Assembly: GCF_900460525.1 (NCBI RefSeq)
Contig: NZ_UHIY01000001.1
Span: 62,001 to 126,000, forward strand
Direction: 5' to 3'
From: Yersinia kristensenii
GTDB lineage: Bacteria > Pseudomonadota > Gammaproteobacteria > Enterobacterales > Enterobacteriaceae
DNA length: 64,000 nucleotides
Under the pieces are notes generated by a model, which saw only the letters and a program-made list of their open reading frames with translations, did not search any database and was not told where the DNA came from. This document shows positions 1 to 9,329 of the stretch, piece by piece; position 1 is the first letter of the stretch; each line of letters starts with the position of its first letter. The translations under genes were made by a program, and so were the position numbers.

Positions 1-1
1 A

Positions 2-1018
2 GAGGCCAGCAACCGGGCAATAACCGTGAATAAACAAGTGGTTGGCTGGGTGATATCTACCCCACCGGAAAAACTGACCCGCAATGCTGATATTAACTTT
101 GATCAGCAACAACGCCGCACCAGTTGGATTATTGTCGCCTTGTCGACCTTATTGGCCGCTGCGGTGACCTGGATTTTATCTCGCGGTATGTTGGCTCCAG
201 TAAAACGCTTAGTGGAAGGGACTCATCGGCTGGCTGCGGGTGATTTCAGTGCGCGCGTGGCCGTCAGTAGCCGCGATGAATTGGGCCGTTTAGCGCAAGA
301 TTTTAACCAGTTAGCCAGCTCACTGGAGAAAAACGAACAAAATCGGCGTGACTTTATGGCCGATGTCTCCCACGAGTTACGCACCCCGCTGGCAGTATTA
401 CGCGGCGAACTGGAGGCATTACAAGATGGCGTGCGCGCACCAACCCCCGATTCATTGATTTCGCTACAAGCCGAGGTCGGAATATTGACCAAACTGGTCA
501 ATGACTTACACCAACTGTCACTCTCTGACCGGGGAGCATTGGCTTATCGTAAAACCCAACTGGATGCCGCTCGCCTGTTACAAATTGCCATTGCCAGCTT
601 CCGTGGCCGTTTTGACAGCAAAAACATCACTATCACCGCCCACTTGCCTGAACATGCCGTGATGTTTGGCGACCCCGACCGGCTAAATCAGCTGTTTCAC
701 AACTTGCTGGAAAACAGCCTGCGCTACACCAACGAGGGTGGGCAATTAGAAATCAGCGCTCAGTTGGCAGAAAATGCCCTAACGCTCTGCTGGCAGGACA
801 GTAAACCGGGTCTTAGCGATGAGCAGTTACAACGTATTTTTGAGCGTTTTTACCGCACGGAAAGCTCGCGTAACCGCGCCAGTGGCGGGTCAGGGCTGGG
901 CTTGGCGATTTGCCACAATATTGTCGATGCGCATGGCGGTAAAATCAGTGCCGAACATTCACCTATGGGCGGCCTACAGATTACGGTAGTATTTCCGCTA
1001 TTCCATTCAATAGGGTAA
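2..1018 (+). CDS. baeS: Sensor histidine kinase BaeS, 3' part (5' end outside window)
   Basis: This is the C-terminal ~338 codons of an envelope-stress sensor kinase; the frame is open to the window edge, so the start lies upstream (E. coli BaeS is about 467 aa). Counting from the GTG at 26, there is a membrane segment near residues 34-52, a HAMP linker, the phospho-acceptor box [10 protein letters not shown] with His at about 116, an N box around [10 protein letters not shown] and the G2 box [13 protein letters not shown]. BaeS phosphorylates BaeR in response to envelope damage and toxic compounds; in relatives the pair sits behind the mdtABCD efflux genes. The response regulator follows after 8 nt. 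The assignment as BaeS rather than another HAMP kinase rests on the adjacent BaeR-like regulator. Confidence 0.93.
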   Translation, partial: EASNRAITVNKQVVGWVISTPPEKLTRNADINFDQQQRRTSWIIVALSTLLAAAVTWILSRGMLAPVKRLVEGTHRLAAGDFSARVAVSSRDELGRLAQDFNQLASSLEKNEQNRRDFMADVSHELRTPLAVLRGELEALQDGVRAPTPDSLISLQAEVGILTKLVNDLHQLSLSDRGALAYRKTQLDAARLLQIAIASFRGRFDSKNITITAHLPEHAVMFGDPDRLNQLFHNLLENSLRYTNEGGQLEISAQLAENALTLCWQDSKPGLSDEQLQRIFERFYRTESSRNRASGGSGLGLAICHNIVDAHGGKISAEHSPMGGLQITVVFPLFHSIG

Positions 1019-1026
1019 TTCATCTC

Positions 1027-1746
1027 ATGCACGAACAACTGCAATCGACCAGCCAATCTGGCACTGTATTGATTGTTGAAGATGAGCCCAAACTCGGCCA
1101 GTTATTGGTCGATTACCTGCAAGCAGCAGGTTACAGCACCCAGTGGCTCACCAATGGGGCCGAAGTGGTCGCCGCAGTACGCCAGGCCCCTCCGGCCATC
1201 ATCTTGCTGGATCTCATGTTACCCGGCAGTGATGGCATCAGTATTTGCCGTGAAATCCGCCGTTTTTCCGATGTTCCTATCATGATGGTCACAGCGAAAA
1301 CGGAAGAGATTGACCGACTATTAGGATTGGAAATTGGGGCTGATGATTATATCTGCAAACCCTATAGCCCGCGGGAAGTGGTGGCGCGGGTCAAAACTAT
1401 CTTGCGTCGCTGCCAACAACAGCGGGAACAACCCAGTGAAAGTGCGCCGCTGCTGATTGATGAATCCCGCTTCCAGGCCAGCTACCAAGGCCATTTTCTG
1501 GAGCTGACCCCGGCGGAGTTTCGCCTGTTGAAAATCCTGGCAACCCAACCGGGCCATGTCTTTAGCCGCGAGCAACTGCTGAATAACCTGTATGACGATT
1601 ACCGCGTGGTGACTGACCGCACTATCGACAGCCATATCAAAAATCTGCGCCGTAAATTGGAATCCCTCGATGGCGAGAAGCCCTTTATTCGCGCGGTTTA
1701 TGGCATGGGGTATCGCTGGGAAGCTGAGATCTGCCGTTTATTGTAA
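1027..1746 (+). CDS. baeR: Response regulator BaeR (OmpR family)
   Basis: A 239-aa two-domain regulator. The receiver has an acidic pocket (EDE at 18-20), the phosphorylatable Asp at about 62 in [11 protein letters not shown], and the conserved Thr/Lys pair near 90-92. The C-terminal winged helix (about 140-235) has the OmpR-type signature ending [16 protein letters not shown]. In the family, BaeR activates efflux (mdtABC, acrD) and spy-type genes. It begins 8 nt after baeS, so the two are cotranscribed and probably translationally coupled. The ATG at 1027 is the first plausible start; homologues have a similar N-terminal tail. Confidence 0.95.
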   Translation: MHEQLQSTSQSGTVLIVEDEPKLGQLLVDYLQAAGYSTQWLTNGAEVVAAVRQAPPAIILLDLMLPGSDGISICREIRRFSDVPIMMVTAKTEEIDRLLGLEIGADDYICKPYSPREVVARVKTILRRCQQQREQPSESAPLLIDESRFQASYQGHFLELTPAEFRLLKILATQPGHVFSREQLLNNLYDDYRVVTDRTIDSHIKNLRRKLESLDGEKPFIRAVYGMGYRWEAEICRLL

Positions 1747-1894
1747 GGTAACCGTCACTCTGCCCCAAATAATTCGAATTACAGCCAACGCCCATGCAGT
1801 TTGAGGTCTGACGGGGAGATATCTGCATTATGTTGGTGGTGTATCAGTCGTTGACTACACTCTAATAGTGTATATCACCCAAAGGAGCAATATT

Positions 1895-2233
1895 ATGTCC
1901 ACCGGTCACTATGAGATTAAGAAAGCAAAAAATGGGCAGTACCATTTCAATCTGAAAGCCAGCAATGGCGAAATTATTCTCACCAGTGAGATGTATGCCA
2001 GCAAAGCCTCTGCTGAAAATGGCATAGCATCGGTACAAAGTAACTCCCCACTGGAAAGCCAATATGAGCTAAAGCTCAACACTAAAAATGAACCCTACTT
2101 CGTGTTGAAAGCAAAAAATCATCAGATTATTGGGGTCAGTGAATCCTACAGTTCCGAAGCTGCCGCTAAAAAGGGTATTGCTTCTGTCGTAAAAAATGGC
2201 CCGACTACCATTATTAAAGACCTAACGCTGTAA
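1895..2233 (+). CDS. yegP: YegP-type DUF1508 protein, tandem domain
   Basis: A 112-aa soluble protein made of two copies of the ~48-residue DUF1508 unit; each copy has the pattern Y-x-[IL]-K-x-[AT]-K-N-x2-[YP]-x-F and ends in an SKASAENGIASV or SEAAAKKGIASV segment. The family has no firmly established biochemical role. I start at the ATG at 1895 because it has an AAAGGAG ribosome site 7 nt upstream; an in-frame ATG at 1868 has none. The gene stands alone behind baeR, with a terminator hairpin about 55 nt after its stop. Confidence 0.9.
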   Translation: MSTGHYEIKKAKNGQYHFNLKASNGEIILTSEMYASKASAENGIASVQSNSPLESQYELKLNTKNEPYFVLKAKNHQIIGVSESYSSEAAAKKGIASVVKNGPTTIIKDLTL

Positions 2234-2287
2234 TTTTATTGATTTGATAGCACTATTTTGCCGAGCTATTCCTACTAAAAATGTACC

Positions 2288-2318
2288 TGCGCGGGACATC
2301 TGACCGCGCATTTTCTCT
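2288..2318 (+). terminator. Rho-independent terminator after yegP
   Basis: A perfect 7-bp stem TGCGCGG / CCGCGCA with a 9-nt loop is followed by TTTTCTCTT. It separates yegP from trhP. Confidence 0.75.
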
Positions 2319-2456
2319 TCATATTGATCCAAATCATTTAAAGCTTACAAAAATTGTGCAATGGCTGATTTTCACGGTAAGCAAGGTTACAATCCTCGGT
2401 TTTTAGCCACCCCCTCGGGCGTGGTTCTGACTTGAACTCAGACTGAGAGCCGTGAT

Positions 2457-3869
2457 ATGTCCTTACCAAAAGAATCGTCATCATCAATATCTTCACCCAA
2501 TCTGCCTTTTACTCCGGAATTACTCTCCCCGGCCGGCACCCTGAAAAACATGCGTTATGCTTTTGCTTATGGTGCAGATGCCGTTTATGCCGGTCAGCCG
2601 CGCTATAGCCTGCGGGTGCGTAATAATGAATTCAATCATGAGAATCTGGCATTAGGTATTCAGGAAGCCCACTCTCTGGGCAAGCGCTTCTATGTGGTGG
2701 TGAATATTGCCCCCCACAATTCCAAGCTAAAAACCTTTCTGCGTGATTTAAAACCGGTGATTGATATGGGGCCAGATGCCCTGATTATGTCTGACCCCGG
2801 CTTAATCATGATGGTGCGCGAGACTTTCCCACAGATGGATATTCACCTGTCGGTGCAAGCCAATGCCGTTAACTGGGCGACCGTTAAATTCTGGCAGCAA
2901 ATGGGCTTGACCCGCGTAATACTTTCCCGTGAATTATCATTGGAAGAAATCGCTGAAATTCGCGCACAAGTGCCCGACATGGAGCTGGAAATTTTTGTGC
3001 ACGGTGCACTCTGTATGGCCTATTCCGGCCGTTGCCTACTCTCCGGCTACATAAACAAACGTGACCCGAATCAGGGAACATGCACCAATGCTTGCCGCTG
3101 GGAATATAATGTCCAGGAAGGTAAAGAAGATGATATTGGCAATATCGTGCATGTCCATCAACCTATTGCGGTGAAGAATGTCGAACCTACATTAGGTATC
3201 GGCGCCCCAACTGATAAAGTTTTTATGATAGAAGAAGCCCAGCGCCCGGGTGAGTATATGACGGCGACTGAAGATGAGCATGGCACTTACATCATGAACT
3301 CTAAAGACTTACGTGCGATTCAACATGTCGAGCGCTTGACCCAAATGGGCGTGCATTCGCTGAAAATCGAGGGCCGCACTAAGTCATTCTATTATTGTGC
3401 CCGCACCGCGCAGGTTTATCGCCGTGCGATTGATGACGCCGTAGCAGGTAAACCTTTCGACCCGACTTTGCTGACGACATTGGAGGGATTGGCTCACCGC
3501 GGTTACACCGAGGGTTTCCTACGCCGCCATGTGCATGAAGATCAACAAACTTACGACTACGGCTATTCAGTTTCAGAACGCCAGCAATTTGTCGGCGAAT
3601 TTACCGGTGTACGCCGTGATGGGCTGGCTGAAGTGATAGTCAAAAATAAATTCTCAGCCGGTGACAGTGTTGAGTTGATGACTCCCCAGGGTAATATCCA
3701 GTTTATCCTTGAAAGGATGCAGGATAAAAAGGGCCAACCAGCAGATATCGCACCGGGTAACGGGCATATCATGTATTTACCGATTCCTGAAGACATTAAT
3801 GTAGAATATGGCTTACTGATACGGAATTTGAACGGAACAAATAGCCGTAATCCTCACGAAAAAGCCTAG
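2457..3869 (+). CDS. trhP: tRNA hydroxylation protein TrhP (U32 'peptidase' family, YegQ)
   Basis: A 470-aa U32-family protein. The family signature is visible as EIFVHGALCMAYSGRC near residues 178-193, followed by CTNACRWEY, so the four conserved cysteines expected for metal-cluster binding are present. In E. coli this protein (formerly YegQ) is needed for prephenate-dependent formation of 5-hydroxyuridine at tRNA position 34, the first step toward cmo5U; despite the family name it is not shown to be a protease. It is monocistronic between two hairpin terminators. The 140-nt leader is GC-rich near the start codon and can form small hairpins. Confidence 0.92.
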   Translation: MSLPKESSSSISSPNLPFTPELLSPAGTLKNMRYAFAYGADAVYAGQPRYSLRVRNNEFNHENLALGIQEAHSLGKRFYVVVNIAPHNSKLKTFLRDLKPVIDMGPDALIMSDPGLIMMVRETFPQMDIHLSVQANAVNWATVKFWQQMGLTRVILSRELSLEEIAEIRAQVPDMELEIFVHGALCMAYSGRCLLSGYINKRDPNQGTCTNACRWEYNVQEGKEDDIGNIVHVHQPIAVKNVEPTLGIGAPTDKVFMIEEAQRPGEYMTATEDEHGTYIMNSKDLRAIQHVERLTQMGVHSLKIEGRTKSFYYCARTAQVYRRAIDDAVAGKPFDPTLLTTLEGLAHRGYTEGFLRRHVHEDQQTYDYGYSVSERQQFVGEFTGVRRDGLAEVIVKNKFSAGDSVELMTPQGNIQFILERMQDKKGQPADIAPGNGHIMYLPIPEDINVEYGLLIRNLNGTNSRNPHEKA

Positions 3870-3887
3870 GAAGCAGCAATACAAAAT

Positions 3888-3913
3888 AATGCCATCACTA
3901 AGATGGCATTTTT
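3888..3913 (+). terminator. Rho-independent terminator after trhP
   Basis: A perfect 9-bp inverted repeat AATGCCATC / GATGGCATT with a 5-nt loop is followed by TTT. It isolates trhP from the downstream small-RNA promoter. Confidence 0.8.
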
Positions 3914-3921
3914 AGCAAATA

Positions 3922-3964
3922 TTAGAAATGGATCACATCAATTATAATAGCACTGGGGTAGGAT
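3922..3964 (+). promoter_or_regulatory. Candidate cyaR promoter with CRP half-sites
   Basis: TTAGA-N6-TCACA at 3922-3937 resembles a CRP site with one perfect half. A -10-like TAGGAT lies at 3959-3964. With a start at about 3971 the CRP centre is at -41.5, the class II activator position. This matches the known CRP dependence of E. coli cyaR, but the start site here is inferred. A better TATAAT hexamer at 3943-3948 would place the CRP site too close to activate. Confidence 0.55.
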
Positions 3965-3970
3965 AGCTCG

Positions 3971-4061
3971 AGTACAATCAAGAACTAAAAAAGTTTTACA
4001 GCAAGACTAGGAACCACCTCCTTGGCTAGCCCAATCTCCCTTGGGCTGGCCTTTTCTTTTT
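3971..4061 (+). ncRNA. cyaR: CyaR (RyeE) Hfq-dependent small RNA
   Basis: The core AGGAACCACCTCCTT at 4009-4023 matches the seed region of E. coli CyaR as I remember it. It is followed by the GGCTAGCCC / GGGCTGGCC terminator stem with a loop carrying AATCTCCCTT, and then TTTTCTTTTT. The location, directly after trhP/yegQ, is the same as in E. coli. CyaR base-pairs near the ribosome sites of mRNAs such as ompX, luxS and nadE with Hfq. The 3' end is well fixed by the terminator; the 5' end is uncertain by several nucleotides. Confidence 0.88.
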
Positions 4062-4344
4062 AGTTATCCTAACATATTGATTATATATGGATTTCCTAAT
4101 TCATTTATTATTAGTGGTTCTTGTTATACTGTTGGATAATAACAAAAGTTACCTCCCAGCATGAATAATCCTACACCCAATAAAAATTATCTTAGCTAAA
4201 TAAATATTCCAGTAAAAATAAAAACTATTTTATTAGGGGCAACTATTACTGATATTGTCCGTTATTTATTGAATAATCTGATAGATAAATTAAACCAGTG
4301 TGGGTTATTGTTAAGTTTATTGCAGAAACTCTCTGGAGCAAGTT
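4062..4344. other. AT-rich gap between cyaR and yegS
   Basis: About 280 nt of AT-rich sequence. A TTGTTATACT segment near 4121-4130 could be the -10 of yegS. A 12-codon ATG frame at 4161 has no convincing context. I recognise nothing else here. Confidence 0.4.
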
Positions 4345-5244
4345 ATGACTTCAATGCCACAAACACTTCTCATCCTTAATGGTAAAGAAGCGGGCAACCA
4401 AGATGTTCGCAATGCTGTCAAAAACTTGCGCGAGGAAGGTGCGACTCTCCATGTTCGCGTCACCTGGGAGCACGGTGATGCAAAACGCTATGTTGAAGAA
4501 GCCGCATTATTGGCGGTCGAGACAGTCATTGCCGGTGGTGGAGACGGCACTATCAATGAAGTCGCCAGCGCACTGATAACATTACCTGAGGTAAATCGCC
4601 CCAGTTTGGGTATCCTGCCACTGGGGACAGCCAACGATTTCGCTACCAGTTGCAGCATTCCTCTGCAAATAGAAAACGCATTGCAGCTCGCGGTGAAAGG
4701 CCGCGCGGTTGCCATTGATTTAGCACAAGTGAATGATAAACACTATTTTATCAATATGGCCACAGGGGGCTTTGGGACTCGCATAACGACCGAGACGCCG
4801 GACAAACTCAAGGCGGTATTAGGTGGCGCGTCTTACTTTATTCACGGCCTGATGCGTATGGACGCTATTAAAGCGGACAGTTGTGAAATTCGTGGCCCTG
4901 GCTTTGAATGGTCTGGCGATGCCTTGGTAATAGGAATTGGCAATGGCCGACAAGCCGGTGGTGGACAACCTCTCTGCCCCGATGCTCTGATTAATGATGG
5001 TTTGTTGCAATTACGCTTGTTGATCGCCGAAGAATTACTTCCCGCACTGCTGAGCAGCGTCTTCAGTGGTGAGAAAAACAAAAATGTGATTGAAACATCG
5101 CTACCCTGGCTCGACATCACTGCGCCCCATGACATCACCTTCAATCTGGATGGTGAACCCTTATCAGGAAAAAACTTTCATATTGAGATAATCCCCAATG
5201 CTATTCAATGTCGCCTCCCCCCGAATTGTGAGCTGCTAGGCTAA
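4345..5244 (+). CDS. yegS: Lipid kinase YegS
   Basis: A 299-aa diacylglycerol-kinase-fold protein. The nucleotide-binding GGGDGT motif is at about residues 64-69 with NEVASAL following, and LGTANDFA at about 97-104 is the second family hallmark. YegS-type enzymes phosphorylate lipids (phosphatidylglycerol for E. coli YegS in vitro); the physiological substrate is not settled. The ATG at 4345 has CTGGAGC upstream. It is preceded by about 280 nt of AT-rich sequence after cyaR and appears monocistronic. Confidence 0.92.
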   Translation: MTSMPQTLLILNGKEAGNQDVRNAVKNLREEGATLHVRVTWEHGDAKRYVEEAALLAVETVIAGGGDGTINEVASALITLPEVNRPSLGILPLGTANDFATSCSIPLQIENALQLAVKGRAVAIDLAQVNDKHYFINMATGGFGTRITTETPDKLKAVLGGASYFIHGLMRMDAIKADSCEIRGPGFEWSGDALVIGIGNGRQAGGGQPLCPDALINDGLLQLRLLIAEELLPALLSSVFSGEKNKNVIETSLPWLDITAPHDITFNLDGEPLSGKNFHIEIIPNAIQCRLPPNCELLG

Positions 5245-5410
5245 CTATCTGCACAGAGGCTAGCGCCAGTTAGCCCCTGATTATCCTCTGTTTTATCCCT
5301 ACTTCGGCTTCTGAATCTTCTATTTCAAATCCGACCTCAGCGTAGGCTACCGCATTATCATCACACCAAAACCTTTCATTTCGATCTGATTTTCTTTTAT
5401 TTTTAATATT

Positions 5411-5438
5411 CACTTTGAAAGCTTTTTCTTTCAAAGTG
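5411..5438. promoter_or_regulatory. Perfect inverted repeat upstream of the srl operon (candidate operator)
   Basis: CACTTTGAAAG and CTTTCAAAGTG form an 11-bp perfect inverted repeat around the spacer CTTTTT. No T-run follows on either strand, so it is not a typical terminator. It lies about 200 nt before srlA, overlaps a CRP-like site, and carries the same TGAAA/TTTCA words found before srlR, so an operator for SrlR is the favoured guess. This is inference. Confidence 0.5.
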
Positions 5439-5452
5439 TGATCTATATGCAA
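5437..5452 (+). promoter_or_regulatory. Possible CRP site in the srl promoter region
   Basis: The left half TGTGATCTA is a perfect CRP half-site; the right half (TGCAA) is poor. Sorbitol operons are CRP-activated in E. coli, which makes the site plausible. The rest of the 394-nt gap before srlA also holds a TTTCA-N6-TGAAA element at 5524-5539 (approximate). Confidence 0.4.
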
Positions 5453-5536
5453 TAAATAGATCTAAAAAATGATTATGGTAGTGCACATGGCGACAAACAA
5501 GATGCTGAGGTTCACTCTGATATTTCAGCATTTTGA

Positions 5537-6187
<651 letters not shown>

Positions 6188-6222
6188 TATGTAATTCAAA
6201 TACATACTGTGTGGAGCAGATC

Positions 6223-7230
6223 ATGAGTGAATTTATCCGGATTGAAAAAGGCGAAGGCGGTTGGGGCGGCCCATTAGAGTTGCCAATCGTCCCCGGTAAA
6301 AAAATTGTCTATATCACTGCCGGTACCCGCCCGGCCATTATTGACCGCATCAGCGAACTGACTGGCTGGGAAGCCGTCGATGGGTTCAAAGAAGGCGAGC
6401 CACCAGCAGAAGAAATCGCCATTGCCATTATTGACTGTGGGGGCACTCTGCGCTGTGGTTTGTACCCTAAGCGCCGTATACCTACCGTCAACATCCATTC
6501 AACCGGTCAATCTGGGCCGATGGCGAAATACATACTGGAAGATATCTATGTTTCCGGCGTCCGTGAAAAGAATATCCAGAAAATCAGTAAAACCGACACT
6601 GCGGCAGCTCCGACAGTAGAAACCACACCCAAAGCGGCGGAAACCCCTACAGCTAAAGGGGGCCGTGATTACGATACCACCAAGAAAATCACTGAACAAA
6701 GTGATGGTTTGCTAGCAAAAGTGGGGATGGGCATGGGCTCTGTTGTGGCCGTGTTCTTCCAGTCAGGCCGCGACACCATTGATACCGTGCTGAAAACTAT
6801 TCTGCCGTTTATGGCCTTCGTCTCGGCATTAATCGGCATCATCATGGCGTCCGGTTTAGGTGATTTTATTGCCCACGGCTTAACACCGCTGGCCAGTAGC
6901 CCGATTGGATTAGTGCTTTTGGCACTGATTTGTTCTTTCCCGCTGTTGTCACCGTTCTTAGGCCCAGGGGCCGTTATCGCACAAGTTATCGGCGTATTGG
7001 TCGGGGTACAAATTGGTTTGGGGAATATTCCACCTCAATTAGCTCTGCCAGCGTTATTTGCGATTAATGCTCAGGCGGCCTGTGACTTTATCCCAGTCGG
7101 CCTGTCTCTGGCTGAAGCGAAGCAAGATACCGTCCGCGTAGGTGTCCCATCCGTCTTGGTTGGCCGCTTCCTGACGGGTGCACCGACAGTATTGATTGCT
7201 TGGGCAGCATCTGCCTTTATTTATCAATAA
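6223..7230 (+). CDS. srlE: Sorbitol PTS EIIBC2 component (SrlE)
   Basis: A 335-aa protein, slightly longer than the E. coli form (319 aa). The N-terminal EIIB domain carries DCGGTLRCG, with Cys72 the likely phosphorylation site. A Thr/Pro/Ala-rich linker (about 128-155) leads to a C-terminal membrane domain (about 165-335) with several hydrophobic segments. It accepts phosphate from SrlB and passes it to incoming sorbitol, giving sorbitol 6-phosphate. The start at 6223 has GTGGAG upstream and matches the family N-terminus [10 protein letters not shown]; the in-frame ATG at 6211 is disfavoured. Confidence 0.94.
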   Translation: MSEFIRIEKGEGGWGGPLELPIVPGKKIVYITAGTRPAIIDRISELTGWEAVDGFKEGEPPAEEIAIAIIDCGGTLRCGLYPKRRIPTVNIHSTGQSGPMAKYILEDIYVSGVREKNIQKISKTDTAAAPTVETTPKAAETPTAKGGRDYDTTKKITEQSDGLLAKVGMGMGSVVAVFFQSGRDTIDTVLKTILPFMAFVSALIGIIMASGLGDFIAHGLTPLASSPIGLVLLALICSFPLLSPFLGPGAVIAQVIGVLVGVQIGLGNIPPQLALPALFAINAQAACDFIPVGLSLAEAKQDTVRVGVPSVLVGRFLTGAPTVLIAWAASAFIYQ

Positions 7231-7295
7231 GACCTTATCAGCAAGAGAGAAGAATTAGATTTTCTGTAATAAATTCAACGGTTAAGGATGTACGT

Positions 7296-7658
7296 ATGAA
7301 TACTATTTATCAGACAACCATTACCAATATCGGAGACAGCGCCCGTGAGGCGCTGCTGGATGACATGCTCATCACCTTCCGCGAAGGGGCACCTAAAGAT
7401 ATTGAAGAGTTCTGTTTTATCCACCAGCACAGCACCACTGATGGGGAATTACAGGCTGGCAACATTATGGAATTGGCAGAGATACGCTATGTCATCACCG
7501 CCGTGGGCGAAGTGGCGACGCAAAACCTGCGTGAACTGGGCCACATCACTATCCGATTTAATGGTGATGAGCAGCCAGAGTTCCCAGGTTCCATTCATGT
7601 GATTGGCCCGACACCGACTGATATTTCCGTCGGTAGTTCATTGAAATTTATTCGTTAA
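7296..7658 (+). CDS. srlB: Sorbitol PTS EIIA component (SrlB)
   Basis: A 120-aa cytoplasmic EIIA-Gut protein. His43 in the segment FCFIHQHSTT is the expected phospho-acceptor, with His45 beside it. It relays phosphate from HPr to the Cys of SrlE. The ATG at 7296 is preceded by TTAAGGATG and gives the normal family length (E. coli about 123 aa). Unlike the compact E. coli operon, 204 nt containing ERIC-type palindromes separate it from srlD. Confidence 0.94.
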   Translation: MNTIYQTTITNIGDSAREALLDDMLITFREGAPKDIEEFCFIHQHSTTDGELQAGNIMELAEIRYVITAVGEVATQNLRELGHITIRFNGDEQPEFPGSIHVIGPTPTDISVGSSLKFIR

Positions 7659-7678
7659 TTTATTTATATCCGGCGTCA

Positions 7679-7711
7679 TTGGCGTTGCAGCTAACACCGC
7701 GGCAACGCCAA
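7679..7711. repeat. Mini-ERIC hairpin (internally deleted)
   Basis: A perfect 10-bp stem TTGGCGTTGC / GCAACGCCAA holds only the outer ends of an ERIC element; the central ~90 bp are missing. A similar short form occurs at 32463-32509. Confidence 0.6.
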
Positions 7712-7718
7712 GTACCAA

Positions 7719-7849
7719 GGGTATTAGCCAAAGTAATTGAAGTTGCAGCAAGGCAGCAAGTGAACAAATCCCGATGAGCTGACACCCGTCAGTAATTCGA
7801 GTTTGTGAGAGTAGCTAACACTGCTGCGGCTTCAAGTACGAAGGATAAT
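7719..7849. repeat. ERIC element between srlB and srlD
   Basis: About 130 bp of imperfect palindrome with the ERIC core words ATCCCGATGAGCTGACA and GTCAGTAATTCGAG and terminal GTTGCAGCAAGGC / GCGGCTTCAAG arms. It lies inside the srl operon and must be transcribed with it. Confidence 0.85.
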
Positions 7850-7862
7850 TTTGGAGGTGTAT

Positions 7863-8645
7863 ATGTCACAACAAGTAGCAGTAGTAATTGGTGGTGGGCA
7901 AACTCTGGGGGCATTTTTGTGCCATGGCCTGGCCGAAGCGGGTTATAAAGTGGCGGTTGCTGATTTGAATTCAGATAACGCACAGCTGGTCGCCGATCAG
8001 ATTAATACCGAATATGGTGCTGATAGCGCACAAGGTTTCCAGGTTGATGCAACCAATGAAAGCAGTGTACAGATGTTGGCAAAAGCGGTCGATCAGCGCT
8101 TCCATCAAGCAAACTTACTGGTTTACAGTGCCGGTATTGCCAAGGCCGCACCTATCACTGATTTCCCGCTAGATGATTTTGACCGCTCATTACAAGTGAA
8201 CCTGGTGGGTTACTTCTTATGCGCACGTGAATTCTCCCGCCTAATGATCCGTGATGGTATTGCCGGACGCATCATCCAAATCAATTCTAAATCGGGTAAA
8301 GTGGGCAGCAAACACAACTCAGGTTACAGTGCAGCGAAATTTGGTGGTGTGGGTTTGACACAATCATTAGCACTGGATTTGGCGGATTACGGCATCACCG
8401 TCCATTCACTGATGTTAGGTAATTTGTTAAAATCGCCGATGTTCCAATCACTTTTACCGCAATACGCTGCAAAATTGGGCATTAAACCGGAAGAGGTTGA
8501 AAAATATTATACCGATAAAGTGCCACTAAAACGTGGCTGCGATTATCAAGATGTGCTTAATACCCTGTTGTTCTACGCCAGTGATAAAGCCGCGTATTGT
8601 ACCGGCCAATCTATTAACATTACCGGCGGACAAGTGATGTTTTAA
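7863..8645 (+). CDS. srlD: Sorbitol-6-phosphate 2-dehydrogenase (SrlD)
   Basis: A 260-aa short-chain dehydrogenase that oxidises D-sorbitol 6-phosphate to D-fructose 6-phosphate with NAD+. The N-terminal nucleotide-binding glycines are in VVIGGGQTLG (residues 7-16), followed by the acidic residue in VADLN that selects NAD. The catalytic Ser is near 142-144 and the YxxxK pair is Tyr155/Lys159. The ATG at 7863 has GGAGGTG upstream. The length equals E. coli SrlD (259 aa). ERIC elements flank it on both sides. Confidence 0.95.
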   Translation: MSQQVAVVIGGGQTLGAFLCHGLAEAGYKVAVADLNSDNAQLVADQINTEYGADSAQGFQVDATNESSVQMLAKAVDQRFHQANLLVYSAGIAKAAPITDFPLDDFDRSLQVNLVGYFLCAREFSRLMIRDGIAGRIIQINSKSGKVGSKHNSGYSAAKFGGVGLTQSLALDLADYGITVHSLMLGNLLKSPMFQSLLPQYAAKLGIKPEEVEKYYTDKVPLKRGCDYQDVLNTLLFYASDKAAYCTGQSINITGGQVMF

Positions 8646-8662
8646 AGTAATAAGTTATCAAG

Positions 8663-8747
8663 CCCGAATCACTGACTCGCACCAGTGGTTCGGGTGATAA
8701 ATCTGCCGAATGCACCTAACACCGCGGCGGCGTCAAGGCGAAAGATA
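8663..8747. repeat. Truncated ERIC element after srlD
   Basis: The core hairpin CCCGAATCACTG / CAGTGGTTCGGG (12-bp stem with one wobble, 8-nt loop) and the right arm of an ERIC element are present; the left arm is missing. It directly abuts the next, complete copy. Confidence 0.65.
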
Positions 8748-8867
8748 TGACTCAAAGCCATTGGCGTTGCAGCAAGGCAGCCAACGAATAAATCCCGATG
8801 AGCTGACATCAGTCAGTGATTCGGGTGCATGAGTGCAGCTAACACCGCTGCGGCGTCAAGGGCGAAG
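8744..8867. repeat. ERIC element between srlD and gutM
   Basis: A near-complete copy: left arm GTTGCAGCAAGGCAGCC, core CCCGATGAGCTGACATCAG / TCAGTGATTCGGG, right arm ending GCGGCGTCAAGGGCG. It ends 12 nt before the gutM start codon, so it can affect gutM translation or message stability. Confidence 0.85.
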
Positions 8868-8879
8868 AGGAAAGAGAAG

Positions 8880-9245
8880 ATGGCTCCTACATCAGCACTA
8901 ATCAGCATTGTTATCATCGCCTGGGTACTTCAGATATTGCTGGGATGGTGGCAAATCAACCGCTTTAACCGTGCTTTTGATCGGCTTTGCCAAAACAGTA
9001 AATCAGTCGGAGTCGGCCGTTCTGGCGGGCGTTTTAAACCGAGAGTGGTGATGGCACTGGCTTTTGATGAAAATATGCGCGTCAGTGACAGCATGATCAT
9101 GCGCGGAATCAGTGTTTTTGCCCGCCCACGCGCATTACCGCACCTTCATGGATTACATCAGCAGGATTTAATCCCGGATGTGATCTTCCCTACGGATACA
9201 GCATGTCAAACTGCACTATCATTAGCGATTAAACCGAAATCATGA
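8880..9245 (+). CDS. gutM: Glucitol operon activator GutM
   Basis: A 121-aa protein of the GutM/SrlM family (E. coli 119 aa). One hydrophobic segment at about residues 6-22 (SALISIVIIAWVLQILLGWW) would anchor it in the membrane, followed by a basic soluble part. In E. coli it activates the srl operon against SrlR repression; the mechanism is poorly defined. I take the ATG at 8880 with AGAGGAAAGAG upstream; the longer in-frame ORF from 8829 would be encoded by ERIC sequence and is rejected. Confidence 0.9.
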   Translation: MAPTSALISIVIIAWVLQILLGWWQINRFNRAFDRLCQNSKSVGVGRSGGRFKPRVVMALAFDENMRVSDSMIMRGISVFARPRALPHLHGLHQQDLIPDVIFPTDTACQTALSLAIKPKS

Positions 9246-9248
9246 TAT

Positions 9249-9283
9249 TTTCATAATGAAAGTTATTCTTTTTCATGTGAAAG
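9249..9283. promoter_or_regulatory. Paired palindromes before srlR (candidate operator)
   Basis: TTTCAT-A-ATGAAA (9249-9261) and TTTCA-TG-TGAAA (9271-9282) have centres about 21.5 bp apart, two helical turns. They lie between gutM and srlR. Autoregulation by the DeoR-family SrlR is the simplest reading, but it is inferred from symmetry only. Confidence 0.45.
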
Positions 9284-9329
9284 TTATGCCTGAAAAAGAG
9301 GCAATGGAAATACTTGAACAGGTATCGTT

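Noticed and set aside
3943..3948. TATAAT as the cyaR -10 box
   Set aside because: It would put the CRP-like site about 25 bp from the start, incompatible with activation, and lengthen CyaR beyond its usual size.
5270..5452. 60-codon minus-strand ORF between yegS and srlA
   Set aside because: It has no ribosome site, lies across the candidate srl control region including the inverted repeat, and matches no family I know. It could be a decayed gene fragment but I cannot support it.
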